This document shows positions 1 through 7,427 of a stretch of DNA of 15,027 nucleotides, piece by piece. Made by a program: the position numbers and the translations under genes. Every line of letters starts with the position of its first letter. Within the stretch, counting starts at the first letter, position 1. Origin of the DNA: Candidatus Lindowiibacteriota bacterium (GTDB lineage Bacteria; Lindowbacteria; 2-12-FULL-62-27); the NCBI GenBank assembly GCA_023249255.1, contig JAHFCY010000055.1, positions 1 to 15,027 on the forward strand, read 5' to 3'. The notes under the pieces were generated by a model that did not search any database, was not told the DNA's origin, and saw only the letters and a program-made list of their open reading frames with translations.

Positions 1-363
1 TGGCCGGGAGCGCGGGCGGTCGACTGGATCGGATTCGACGTCCACGGCCGGCCGGAACTGGACGACACCGGCATCGCGCTCAAACTGTTCCCGGCCGACC
101 GCGTTGCCGAACGGATCGCGGACGCGGCGCAATATGAAAAACCAGTCTGTCTGGCCGACATCGCCTGTGAAAATATGCGGGGGCAGGGTCAGTGGTGGGC
201 GGACGCGCTACGGCAGATACGCACGCCCGCGCTGGCCGGCGTGCGGGCGTTGATCATCGTGGAGGGAACCGACCCGGCCACGGCGAACTTTCGCTTGAAA
301 CCCGACTCGGCCTACGCGATTCGGAGCCAACTGGCCGATCCGTATTTTTCGGGGAGTGACTGA
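1..363 (+). CDS. C-terminal fragment of a GH26-like (beta-mannanase-type) glycoside hydrolase domain protein
   Basis: The reading frame is open from the first base to a TGA at 361-363, giving the last 120 residues of a protein that starts outside the window. The segment AVDWIGFDVHG near the left edge resembles the strand of GH26-type TIM barrels that reads YVDWIGxDxY. The later KPVCLADIACEN lies where those enzymes have KPxxxAEfG, the strand carrying the nucleophile Glu. A WWADAL helix and a final strand GVRALIIVEG follow, as in the end of the barrel. In this alignment the nucleophile position is Asp rather than Glu, so activity is uncertain and the protein may be a non-catalytic or divergent relative. 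The assignment rests on these motifs only. Other clan GH-A barrels are possible. Downstream is a hairpin with a T-tract that could end its transcript. Confidence 0.5.
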   Translation, partial: WPGARAVDWIGFDVHGRPELDDTGIALKLFPADRVAERIADAAQYEKPVCLADIACENMRGQGQWWADALRQIRTPALAGVRALIIVEGTDPATANFRLKPDSAYAIRSQLADPYFSGSD

Positions 364-375
364 CGGGTCCGACCG

Positions 376-417
376 AAGTGATATCATGATATATATCATG
401 ATATCACTTTTGTTTTT
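376..417 (+). terminator. Perfect 34-bp palindrome plus T-tract: probable intrinsic terminator
   Basis: Bases 376-409 are a perfect palindrome without mismatch. Its core is two head-to-tail copies of ATATCATGATAT (381-392 and 393-404), each itself palindromic, flanked by AAGTG and CACTT. A T-rich run (408-417, interrupted by one G) follows on the plus strand. It lies between two convergent genes, where a terminator is expected for the plus-strand gene. There is no matching T-run on the minus side, so it would be weaker for adenine deaminase. Such an AT-pure island in GC-rich DNA could also be a protein-binding site. Confidence 0.55.
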
Positions 418-433
418 GGGCGCGAGGCGGCCG

Positions 434-2164
434 TCATCCCGTCCAGAGGCTGACGTGTTTGAAGAGTTTGACGTCGACGAGGCCTCGGTCGGTGAGTTTG
501 AGTTCGGGAATGACGGGCAGGGCGAGGAATGCGAGGGTCATGAAGGGATCGCCGATGGACGATCCGAGCCGGTCGCGCAGGACGCCGAACAGGCGGTCCA
601 TAGCCTCGCACACTTCCGGAAATGACCGGTCGCTCATGAGGCCCGCGATCGGCAGGGGAAGGTGTTCCAGAATCGTCTCATCCAGCGCGACGGCGATGCC
701 GCCCCCGATTTTTCGAATCCGGACGATGGCTTTCATGATGTCGGCGTCGTTCATGCCGATGGCGATGATGTTGTGCGAGTCGTGGGCGATGGTTTGAGCC
801 CACGCGCCCGATTTCAAACCGAATCCGCGGACGAATCCCACGCCGACATGCTTCGCCTGATGCCGATCGACCACGACAATTTTGGCGATGTCGCGAGCCG
901 GATCGGACACGGCCTGGCCATCCCGCACGATCGGGTCCATCTGAACTTCGCGCGTGTAGAGCGATTTGGGGACGATTTCTATCACGCGGATTTTTCCGCT
1001 TTGGACCGGAACGACGAAATCGGACGGCTCGAGCCATTTGATGTTGACGGTGCTTCGAATTTCGAGATCTTTTTTGACCGGCGGCGTGTAGAGGAGCCGG
1101 CCGTCGCGCGCCACCAATTCTCCATTTTTGAAAACCATATCGACTTTGAACGACTTGAGGTCGTCGACGACCAGCAGATCGGCGATATAACTCGGTGCGA
1201 CGGCGCCGAGCGATTCGAGCTTGAAATAGTGGGCTGTGTTGTAAGAGGCCATCTTGACGGCGAGGAGCGGATCAAGTCCCAGACGGATGGCCTTGCGGAC
1301 GATCGCGTCCATGTGGCCGTGGTCCCGCAGGGTGTGGGGATGCCGGTCGTCGGTGACAAACATGAAGCGCGTGTGGTTGCGCTCGGTCACGAGCGGGAGA
1401 AGATCCTCCAGATTTTTGGCGAGGCTTCCCTCGCGGATCATGACGTGCATGCCCCGCGACAGTTTCTCTTCCGCTTCGTCCCGGCCGATGCACTCATGAT
1501 CCGATTTGATGCCGGCTGACAGATAGGCGTTCAGCGGTTTGCCGCGCAGATCCGGAGCGTGGCCGTCGATGCGTTTGCCCATCGACTGCGCCAGATCGAT
1601 TTTTTCAAGGACTCCCTTGTCGGCGTGAATGACGCCGGGATAATTCATCATCTCGGCGAGTCCCACCACCCACTTATTCTGGAAATAACTCCAGAGATCG
1701 AACGCCGATAGTTTCGAACCCGCCGTTTCCAGGTCGGTGGCCGGGACGCAGGACGGCAGACACACGTAAACCGTCAGCGGCTGATACTTGGACGACTCGA
1801 GCATGTAGCGGATGCCGTCGAGACCGAGGACGTTGGCGATCTCGTGGGGGTCGATGATGATGGTCGTGGTGCCGTGCGGGACCACACACCGGGCGAATTC
1901 GGGAATGGTCAGCATCGTGCTTTCAACATGGAGGTGGCCGTCCAGAAGGCCGGGAACCAGAAATTTTCCGTCCAGTTGAATTTCCCGGTTCCCGCGATAG
2001 CCTTCCGACGATACTCCCGCGATTTTGTTTCCACAGACGGCGACGTCCATGCGTTCGAGAATCCGCCCGTTGAAGACGTCCAGAACCCGGGCGTTCTTAA
2101 AGACGAGGGGCGCCGGATCGACGCCGCGCGCGACACGAATGAGTTGTTCGAGAGACTGGGTCAT
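434..2164 (-). CDS. ade: Adenine deaminase
   Basis: Adenine deaminase of the amidohydrolase superfamily hydrolyses adenine to hypoxanthine and ammonia in purine salvage, using a metal centre in the cytoplasm. The 576-residue product has the family's usual length. Visible marks are the metal-binding DGHLHVEST motif (His77, His79), GTTTIIIDPHEIANVLG, DGHAPDLRG, SDHE, FVTDDRHPH, and the C-terminal domain with HNIIAIGMND and LPLPIAGLMSD. The ATG at 2164 overlaps the stop of the upstream ridA gene by 4 bp (ATGA), which supports this start and translational coupling. It is the last gene of the tmk-pap-aroK-ridA-ade run. Its partner in the pathway, a phosphoribosyltransferase, is not in the window. 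The assignment is firm because several family-specific motifs are present in order. Confidence 0.95.
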   Translation of the reverse strand: MTQSLEQLIRVARGVDPAPLVFKNARVLDVFNGRILERMDVAVCGNKIAGVSSEGYRGNREIQLDGKFLVPGLLDGHLHVESTMLTIPEFARCVVPHGTTTIIIDPHEIANVLGLDGIRYMLESSKYQPLTVYVCLPSCVPATDLETAGSKLSAFDLWSYFQNKWVVGLAEMMNYPGVIHADKGVLEKIDLAQSMGKRIDGHAPDLRGKPLNAYLSAGIKSDHECIGRDEAEEKLSRGMHVMIREGSLAKNLEDLLPLVTERNHTRFMFVTDDRHPHTLRDHGHMDAIVRKAIRLGLDPLLAVKMASYNTAHYFKLESLGAVAPSYIADLLVVDDLKSFKVDMVFKNGELVARDGRLLYTPPVKKDLEIRSTVNIKWLEPSDFVVPVQSGKIRVIEIVPKSLYTREVQMDPIVRDGQAVSDPARDIAKIVVVDRHQAKHVGVGFVRGFGLKSGAWAQTIAHDSHNIIAIGMNDADIMKAIVRIRKIGGGIAVALDETILEHLPLPIAGLMSDRSFPEVCEAMDRLFGVLRDRLGSSIGDPFMTLAFLALPVIPELKLTDRGLVDVKLFKHVSLWTG

Positions 2165-2538
2165 GAAAGCGCCGCAATCGCGTCTATTTCGACGCGCGAT
2201 CCTTTCGGCAGGGACGCGACCTGGACCGTTGACCGGGCCGGACGGTGGTTGCCGAAGAAAGTTTGATAGACGGTATTAAACGCGGAAAAATCGGAGAGGT
2301 CGGTCAGGAACACGGTTGTTCGGACCACGTCCGATAATTTCCCGCCGGACGATTCAACGATTGCCTGCAGATTGGCCAGCGCGCGGCGGGACTGGGACTC
2401 GATGTCCGTGCCGACCAACTCGCCGTTGTCCGGATGAAGCGCGATCTGGCCGGAGACGAATAAAAATCCGTTGGCGTAAACTGCCTGGCTGTAGGGGCCG
2501 ATCGCCCGGGGCGCGGCATCCGTCTGAATGTTTTTCAT
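2161..2538 (-). CDS. ridA: RidA family 2-iminopropanoate deaminase
   Basis: RidA proteins are small cytosolic trimers that hydrolyse reactive enamine/imine intermediates released by PLP enzymes. The 125-residue length is typical. The N-terminus shows AIGPYSQAV and the C-terminus RPARSTVQVASLP followed by VEIDAIA. These hold the conserved Arg that binds the substrate carboxylate and the conserved Glu near the end. The ATG at 2538 lies 33 bp after the shikimate kinase stop, and the gene ends overlapping ade by 4 bp. No strong ribosome binding site is visible upstream, so coupling to upstream translation is likely. Its place beside adenine deaminase is not explained by the textbook RidA role, although RidA paralogues do occur in purine and pyrimidine catabolic operons. 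Confidence 0.93.
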   Translation of the reverse strand: MKNIQTDAAPRAIGPYSQAVYANGFLFVSGQIALHPDNGELVGTDIESQSRRALANLQAIVESSGGKLSDVVRTTVFLTDLSDFSAFNTVYQTFFGNHRPARSTVQVASLPKGSRVEIDAIAALS

Positions 2539-2571
2539 GGGTGAGAAGTGTATCCGTTCAACGGGGCAGAG

Positions 2572-3132
2572 TCAAATTGCATGTTCGTCCATATACGGAT
2601 CAAGTTTTCGAAGAACCCGGGCCGCAATTTTTTTTGCTTTCGCCTTGCCGACGTCGACGACGACGTGAGCGGCGCGGCGGTAAAACGGCGCGCGGCGGCG
2701 CATGATCCCGGCCGGATCGGCGCCGACGCCCAGCGCGGGCCGGCGCGGGTCCCGGGCGATTTTTTTTGCGATTCTGTCAGGATCGGCGCGGAGCCAGACC
2801 ACCATGGCGTGTTTTCGGAGGAGCCGGACTTTCCGGGCGCTGAATTTTTCGCGGCCGGCGCGGTCGAGGTCGACGACGATTCCGCCGCCGCAATCCAAAA
2901 TGACGTCCTTGAGCCTGCAGGCTTTTTTCAGAATTTGATATTCCTGCTCCCGGAATTTTCTCCATGCGGCCGGGCCGCCGCCGTTTTTCCGGATGAATCC
3001 GGCGATCGACTGGCCGGTTTCATACGCGAAAATCGCGTCGGTGCCGACCACCGCGCGACGAAGGAGCACCGACAGGCGGCGCGAGGATTTTGTTTTACCG
3101 GCTCCGCGCGCGCCGATCAGGGCGATATTCAC
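2572..3132 (-). CDS. aroK: Shikimate kinase
   Basis: This ATP-dependent kinase phosphorylates shikimate to shikimate 3-phosphate in the chorismate pathway. The 186-residue product begins VNIALIGARGAGKT, with the P-loop about 8 residues from the start. It continues with GTDAIFAYETGQSIAGFI (the shikimate-binding Asp and the Glu-x-x-Thr-Gly-x-Ser-Ile motif), an FRxxE segment, the CGGG loop, and RPAL plus RAPFY in the lid region. I chose the GTG at 3132 because it overlaps the pap stop by 4 bp (GTGA) and sits directly before the first strand. A longer reading to 3279 would add about 49 basic, low-complexity residues lying inside the upstream gene. It sits among other P-loop kinases, although its pathway is unrelated to nucleotides. 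All expected substrate residues appear present. Confidence 0.88.
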   Translation of the reverse strand: MNIALIGARGAGKTKSSRRLSVLLRRAVVGTDAIFAYETGQSIAGFIRKNGGGPAAWRKFREQEYQILKKACRLKDVILDCGGGIVVDLDRAGREKFSARKVRLLRKHAMVVWLRADPDRIAKKIARDPRRPALGVGADPAGIMRRRAPFYRRAAHVVVDVGKAKAKKIAARVLRKLDPYMDEHAI

Positions 3133-4622
3133 AACTTCGATTTGATCGCGTTGCAGACGGTTTCGAGGGCCTTGATGCGGGCCCAGTATTTGCAGTTGCC
3201 TTCGACAACCGTCCAGGGAGCGAAGGGCATGCTTGTTTTTTCGATCAACTCGGACACGGCGCGGTCGTACTGCGGCCACTTCTCCCGGTTGCGCCAGTCC
3301 TCGTCAGTGAGTTTCCAGCGTTTGAACTCGATCGACTCGCGTTCCTTGAACCGGCGAAGTTGTTCCTCCTGGCTGATGTGAATCCAGAATTTGATGACGA
3401 TCGTTCCGAAATTCGCAAGTTGGCGCTCAAATTCCACAATCTCGTCGAAGGCCCGTTTCCATTCGTCCTCGCGGCAAAATCCCTCGATGCGTTCAACCAT
3501 CACGCGGCCGTACCACGACCGGTCAAAAATCGCGATGTGACCCGCCTTGGGAAGATGGTTCCAGAACCGCCAGAGGTAATGATGGGTCCGTTCGGCGCCC
3601 TGGGGCGCGGCGATAGGGGTCACGTCATAGCCCCGGGGATCGAGTTTTTCTGTGATCCGCTTGATGTTGCCGCCCTTACCGCCCGCATCCCAGCCTTCGT
3701 ACACGATCACAACCGGCAGGCGTTTTTCGTACAGGCGATATTCATAATCGACGATACGATCCTGAAGATCATCGAGGCGCGCGGCATATTCCTCTTTCGT
3801 CAGCGTTTTATTGAGATCGATGCGGGAGAGGAGGGTCGGCTTTGAAGCGGGCGGCGTCGATTCCGCCGTTGGCGCGGGTGCCGCCGCCTGCGCTTTCGCT
3901 GCGGCCTTTTCCTTTCGTTTAACCGCATTTTGAATCGCCGCAACGACGGCCCTCATGATTTTGAGCGTCGACACGCGCTTGTCATGAGATTCAACCGCCG
4001 TCCAAGGCGCATGGGGCGCGTCGGTTTTCGCGAACATGTCCTCCGCCGCCTCGTAAAATTTGTCGTATTCCTTGTGATGCTTCCAATCGGTCTTCGTGAT
4101 TTTCCAGCCCCGGAAGGGATCCTTCAGAAAATGTTTGAACCGGCTTTTCTGCTCCTTTTTCGAAATGTGGAGCCAGAATTTGATGAGGAGCGCGCCGTCG
4201 TCGGCGAGGAGCCGTTCGAATTCATTGATTTCGGCGTAGGCCCGGCGCCACTCTTTTTTCGGAGCGAGTTTGTCGACGCGTTCAACGAGGACTTTTCCGT
4301 ACCAGCTTCGGTCAAAAATCCCGATCTCGCCGCGGCCGGGCAGATCGCGCCAGAACCTCCAGAGGAACGGCCGGAGCGCCTCCTCCTCGGTCGGCGCCTT
4401 GGTGTGGTGGACTTTGAACCCGCGCGGGTCAATCCGCCGTACGAGAGATCCGATGGCTGTGCCTTTGCCCGCCGCCTCCCAGCCCTCAAAGATGATGATG
4501 ACGGGAATGCCGAGGTCCACGACTTTTCGTTGAAGAACGCCAATGTCGAACTGCAATTTGGAAAATGCGTCGTGAAATGTTTTCTTATCGAGTTCCTGAT
4601 CGAGATTCAGTTTTTCGAGCAT
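3129..4622 (-). CDS. pap: Two-domain polyphosphate kinase 2 (polyphosphate:AMP phosphotransferase type)
   Basis: PPK2 enzymes use inorganic polyphosphate to phosphorylate nucleotides. Two-domain members are usually class II, converting AMP to ADP. The 497 residues hold two PPK2 domains, about 15-235 and 265-497, joined by an Ala/Lys/Pro-rich linker (about 235-265). Domain 1 has the P-loop GWEAAGKG (Lys53) and FDRSWYGK (Asp104). Domain 2 has GWDAGGKGG (Lys316) and FDRSWYGR (Asp367). Both also show LWRFW and a KFWxHIS strand. In many class II enzymes the N-terminal domain is degenerate, whereas both look intact here. The ATG at 4622 lies 39 bp after the second thymidylate-kinase-like gene, and the stop overlaps aroK by 4 bp. 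Substrate choice (AMP or a nucleoside diphosphate) cannot be settled from the sequence. Confidence 0.9.
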   Translation of the reverse strand: MLEKLNLDQELDKKTFHDAFSKLQFDIGVLQRKVVDLGIPVIIIFEGWEAAGKGTAIGSLVRRIDPRGFKVHHTKAPTEEEALRPFLWRFWRDLPGRGEIGIFDRSWYGKVLVERVDKLAPKKEWRRAYAEINEFERLLADDGALLIKFWLHISKKEQKSRFKHFLKDPFRGWKITKTDWKHHKEYDKFYEAAEDMFAKTDAPHAPWTAVESHDKRVSTLKIMRAVVAAIQNAVKRKEKAAAKAQAAAPAPTAESTPPASKPTLLSRIDLNKTLTKEEYAARLDDLQDRIVDYEYRLYEKRLPVVIVYEGWDAGGKGGNIKRITEKLDPRGYDVTPIAAPQGAERTHHYLWRFWNHLPKAGHIAIFDRSWYGRVMVERIEGFCREDEWKRAFDEIVEFERQLANFGTIVIKFWIHISQEEQLRRFKERESIEFKRWKLTDEDWRNREKWPQYDRAVSELIEKTSMPFAPWTVVEGNCKYWARIKALETVCNAIKSKL

Positions 4623-4661
4623 AAGATGATTTCCCGGTCCTTTCCGAGGTTAGTCAATATG

Positions 4662-5375
4662 TCAATCTACGTCCCCCATGAGGCTCTCGATTTTGGCCTG
4701 CAGTTCCATCGAGACCCGGCGGGCGGAGCGGTTGGCGTCGACGATGTTGAATCCGTAGACGCCGTGCATGCGCATGAATTCGGCCTGCATGAGTTTCTGA
4801 TAGCGGATGAAACTGTCGAACATGTCGCGGGACAGGCCGACGTCCATGCCTGATTCCCAGAAATTGAGCGTCGCGTTTTTCATGAAATTCCGTTCGACAA
4901 GCTGTTTCGGATTGATTTTGAGATAAAAGACGGCGTCGGGGACGAGGGCCATGCCGTAGAGCGATTCGACCCAAGAGCGGTCGGCGCCCCGGACAATGTC
5001 CCGCGCCATGAGCGTATAAATGTACCGGTCGGCCAACACCACAAATCCGGCCTTGAGGGCGGGAATGATGATGTTTTCGAGTTGGTCGGCGAAATCGGTG
5101 GCGTAGAACAGCGAAAACGTGACGGGGTTCAGCACGTTCCCCTGGAGGATCTCGCCGAGTTTTTTGCTGACGAGGTTGGACCGCCGAAGGCCGACGTCGA
5201 CGATCGCGTGGCCTTTGGACTCAAGCCAGGCCTTGAGAAATTCGACCTGCGTGGACCGCCCCGCGCCGTCAGGGCCTTCGATGACGATCAGCATTCCCTG
5301 AAGGGTCTTGAGGCCGACGCCGGGAAGACCGCGGCCATAGAATCGTTTGGGCGGGAGAGCGGATTTTCGGGCCAT
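4662..5375 (-). CDS. Thymidylate-kinase-like protein with Arg in place of the P-loop Lys (second of a tandem pair)
   Basis: The 237-residue product belongs to the thymidylate kinase fold, whose members transfer phosphate from ATP to a nucleoside monophosphate. It has a P-loop GPDGAGRST at about residues 34-42, so the usual Lys is Arg40. It keeps the DRY motif (Asp116-Tyr118) in LADRYIYT and an ARDIVRG segment. The REPGGT segment of ordinary thymidylate kinases is absent. About 27 residues precede the first strand. It resembles its upstream neighbour throughout (TFSL, TDFAD, DRYIYT, ARDIVRG), so the pair probably arose by duplication. I chose the ATG at 5375, which shares a base with the upstream stop (TGATG). 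An ATG at 5393 would add six residues. Its true substrate is unknown, and it could be a low-activity or regulatory partner of its neighbour. Confidence 0.8.
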   Translation of the reverse strand: MARKSALPPKRFYGRGLPGVGLKTLQGMLIVIEGPDGAGRSTQVEFLKAWLESKGHAIVDVGLRRSNLVSKKLGEILQGNVLNPVTFSLFYATDFADQLENIIIPALKAGFVVLADRYIYTLMARDIVRGADRSWVESLYGMALVPDAVFYLKINPKQLVERNFMKNATLNFWESGMDVGLSRDMFDSFIRYQKLMQAEFMRMHGVYGFNIVDANRSARRVSMELQAKIESLMGDVD

Positions 5376-6112
5376 CAGCGTTTGATTTTCCATTTGAACG
5401 CCGGCAGGTCGATTTTTTCGGCCACGATCCGGCGGACGTCTTTTTGCTGGCGTTCGATCGAGCGCGACGCGTCGATCACGGTGAAATTATGGGGTTTGAT
5501 CATGGACAGGTATTGATTGAGAATCCGGCCCTGAAAAATTTTGAAACTCTCGTAGATGTCGGACGACAGGTTGAGGTCCATGCCGGCCTCATGATATTTG
5601 AGCGCGGGCCGGCCGTCGAGGATTCGCGAGAGGGCGAGCTGGAGCGGCGTTTTGAAAAAAAACGTGATGTCAGGCTGGGCGGCGAAACTGTAGAGTTTGT
5701 GGACCCAGTCGGGGCTGCATCCGCGAACGATGTCGCGCGCGAACGCGGTGTAGATATAGCGGTCGCAGAGGACGATGTATCCGGCGCGCAAGAGCGGCAG
5801 GATCTGCCGTTCGTAGCGGTCGGCAAAATCGGTGCAGTGAATCAGGCTGAACGTCGACGGCGTGAGCAGTTTCAGTTTTTTTCCCTTGCTGGTGACGTCC
5901 TTGACCATGACGGACGAATTCCATTCAGTGAAAAAGACTTTGAGTTGTTGAATTTCGAGCCAGCGCTTCAGGAGATACAACTGGGTGGACTTGCCACTCC
6001 CGTCGAGGCCTTCGACCGCAATCAATTTTCCCTCGACCGGCCGGTCGCGCGCGGACAATTTCTGCGGCACAGGCGCGGCGGGAGAGTGAACCCTGGATTT
6101 GACTTTCGGCAT
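5375..6112 (-). CDS. Thymidylate-kinase-like nucleoside monophosphate kinase (first of a tandem pair)
   Basis: The 245-residue protein has a thymidylate kinase fold with an intact P-loop GLDGSGKST at residues 35-43 (Lys41), the DRY motif at 117-119 in LCDRYIYT, and a helix YESFKIFQGRILNQY like the one following the lid in thymidylate kinases. The REPGGT loop expected after the second strand is replaced by FTEWNSS, and the usual AYQG segment reads ARDIVRG. Substrate specificity may therefore differ from dTMP, and I give no gene symbol. A charged tail of about 28 residues precedes the fold. The ATG at 6112 has AGGAAG seven bases upstream, so it is preferred over the long in-frame extension into rarA. 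It is the first gene of the minus-strand kinase operon and overlaps the next one by one base. Confidence 0.85.
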   Translation of the reverse strand: MPKVKSRVHSPAAPVPQKLSARDRPVEGKLIAVEGLDGSGKSTQLYLLKRWLEIQQLKVFFTEWNSSVMVKDVTSKGKKLKLLTPSTFSLIHCTDFADRYERQILPLLRAGYIVLCDRYIYTAFARDIVRGCSPDWVHKLYSFAAQPDITFFFKTPLQLALSRILDGRPALKYHEAGMDLNLSSDIYESFKIFQGRILNQYLSMIKPHNFTVIDASRSIERQQKDVRRIVAEKIDLPAFKWKIKR

Positions 6113-6119
6113 GGCCAAT

Positions 6120-6125
6120 CTTCCT
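6120..6125 (-). promoter_or_regulatory. Ribosome binding site of the first thymidylate-kinase-like gene
   Basis: AGGAAG on the minus strand lies seven bases before the ATG at 6112. It fixes that start against the open frame that continues upstream to 6592 inside rarA. Confidence 0.7.
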
Positions 6126-6164
6126 ATCCACGAAGCAGAATTACCCCTACTCGCGAATACGTAT

Positions 6165-6195
6165 ACTATAGGGCCGGAAAAAAAGAAATGGTCAG
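6165..6195 (-). promoter_or_regulatory. Possible promoter of the kinase operon
   Basis: The 79-base gap between rarA and the first kinase gene holds an AT-rich patch containing TATAGT (6170-6165), five of six matches to a -10 box. A weak -35 candidate, CTGACC (6195-6190), lies 19 bases upstream. TATACG at 6165-6160 is an overlapping alternative -10. The assignment rests mainly on the -10 box and the position before a gene with a good ribosome binding site. Confidence 0.4.
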
Positions 6196-6207
6196 ACCGG
6201 CCGGTCT
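6178..6207 (-). terminator. Weak terminator candidate after rarA
   Basis: The 14-bp palindrome AGACCGGCCGGTCT (6207-6194) overlaps the rarA stop codon. Six bases later comes a T-rich run (6188-6178, one C) on the minus strand. The stem is only five pairs with a four-base loop and the spacer is long, so termination would be inefficient at best. Confidence 0.25.
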
Positions 6208-7427
6208 TTGGGGTTCGGGCGGTAGTAGGTCCGGGGCTCGGGGAGATATTTCTGTTTCCCGGCCTCTTCGGGGTGCGTGTGCGGGTAGATGTACCCTTCC
6301 GCCGTGTAGGGATCACCGCGAAGGTGCACGGGAACTTCGAGGACATCGCCTTTTTCGACGTCGGCAAGGGCGCGGTTGATGCCGTCGTAGGCGCTGTTGG
6401 ATTTGGGCGAGCGCGCGACGTAGAGGGCGGCCTCGGCCAGCGGAATGCAGCCTTCTGGCATGCCGACGTGGTCGACCGAATCGAACGCGGCCTGCGCGAC
6501 GACCAGCGCATGGGGGTTGGCGAGACCCACGTCTTCGGCGGCGCAGATGACGATGCGGCGCGCGATGAACCGGGGATCCTCGCCTGCGGCAATCATGCGG
6601 GCCAGCCAGTAGAGGACCGCATCGCCGGCGCCACCGCGCATGCTTTTGATGAACGCCGAGATCACGTCATAATGATCGTCGCCCTTGCGGTCGTACCGGA
6701 CCGCCATGGCCGGCAATCCATCGAGCATCTTGTCCGTGACCGTAATCGCGCGGTCGCCTTCGAGCGAAAGAAGTTCAAGCGCATTGAGAAGCCGGCGGGC
6801 GTCGCCGGCGGCGGACCGGACAAGCCGGGTGCGGACATCGGCGGACATCGACAGATCGACGCCGGATTCAGACCGAAGATGACGGATCGCCATGTCGAGA
6901 ATGGCCGAAAGATCCTCGGCCGCGAGCGGCTCAAACCGCAACAGGAGCGAACGCGAGACAATTCCTTTGGCGAGGACAAAGTTCGGATTTTCAGTCGTGG
7001 CCGACGCGAAATAAAATCCACCTTCTTCAAGAAACGGCAGGAGGACTTCCTGCTGATTTTTGGCCATCCGGTGAATCTCGTCGAGAAAGAGAAAGAGCGG
7101 GCGGGCGGATTCAAAAAGGGATGACGGAGCGCCGGACGAGAGAGGCGCGCGACGCTGAAGTACAGCGCGAAGATCGGCGACCGACGCGGACGTTCCCGAC
7201 AAAATGCTGATGTCGGCGTTCAGCCGTTCGGCCAAAAGATGCGCGAGAGCGGTCTTGCCGCAGCCGGGCGGGCCGTGGAAAACAAGAGGCGGGATTGCGC
7301 CCCGGTCGAGCGCGCGGCAGAGCGGCGTGTCCGGGCCGACGATGTGGCGTTGCCCGACAAAAAGATCAAGGGACGACGGCCGCAGACGGCGCGGAAGCGG
7401 GGGCGGGAGGGATTTTTCGGAGCTTAT
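6192..7427 (-). CDS. rarA: Replication-associated recombination protein A (RarA/MgsA), atypical start codon
   Basis: RarA (the WRNIP1 family) is an AAA+ ATPase acting at stalled replication forks. Visible in order are the N-terminal LRPSSLDLFVGQRHIVG, Walker A GPPGCGKT (about residues 52-59), Walker B FLDEIHRM, sensor 1 ATTENPNF, the GDARRLLNALE helix, and the C-terminal tetramerisation region with YDVISAFIKSMRG, EDVGLANP and YIYPHTHPE. From the proposed start the protein has 411 residues, close to the family's usual length. No ATG, GTG or TTG occurs in this frame between the in-frame stop at 7577-7575 and Walker A. The first TTG (7235) would remove Walker A. The best candidate is ATA at 7427, overlapping the upstream TAA in the manner of an ATGA junction. 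The start codon is therefore uncertain, but the identity is not. Confidence 0.9.
   Translation of the reverse strand: MSSEKSLPPPLPRRLRPSSLDLFVGQRHIVGPDTPLCRALDRGAIPPLVFHGPPGCGKTALAHLLAERLNADISILSGTSASVADLRAVLQRRAPLSSGAPSSLFESARPLFLFLDEIHRMAKNQQEVLLPFLEEGGFYFASATTENPNFVLAKGIVSRSLLLRFEPLAAEDLSAILDMAIRHLRSESGVDLSMSADVRTRLVRSAAGDARRLLNALELLSLEGDRAITVTDKMLDGLPAMAVRYDRKGDDHYDVISAFIKSMRGGAGDAVLYWLARMIAAGEDPRFIARRIVICAAEDVGLANPHALVVAQAAFDSVDHVGMPEGCIPLAEAALYVARSPKSNSAYDGINRALADVEKGDVLEVPVHLRGDPYTAEGYIYPHTHPEEAGKQKYLPEPRTYYRPNPKDRPV

Noticed and set aside
662-1519. Plus-strand 285-codon open frame
   Set aside because: It is antisense to adenine deaminase, whose motifs are clear, and is a by-product of GC-rich codon use.
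3133-3279. Longer N-terminus for shikimate kinase
   Set aside because: The added residues are basic, lie within pap, and precede a P-loop that normally sits near the start. The GTGA overlap gives a better start.
6113-6592. N-terminal extension of the first thymidylate-kinase-like gene
   Set aside because: It overlaps rarA in another frame, is low-complexity Arg/Pro/Ser/Thr sequence, and the ATG at 6112 has a good ribosome binding site.
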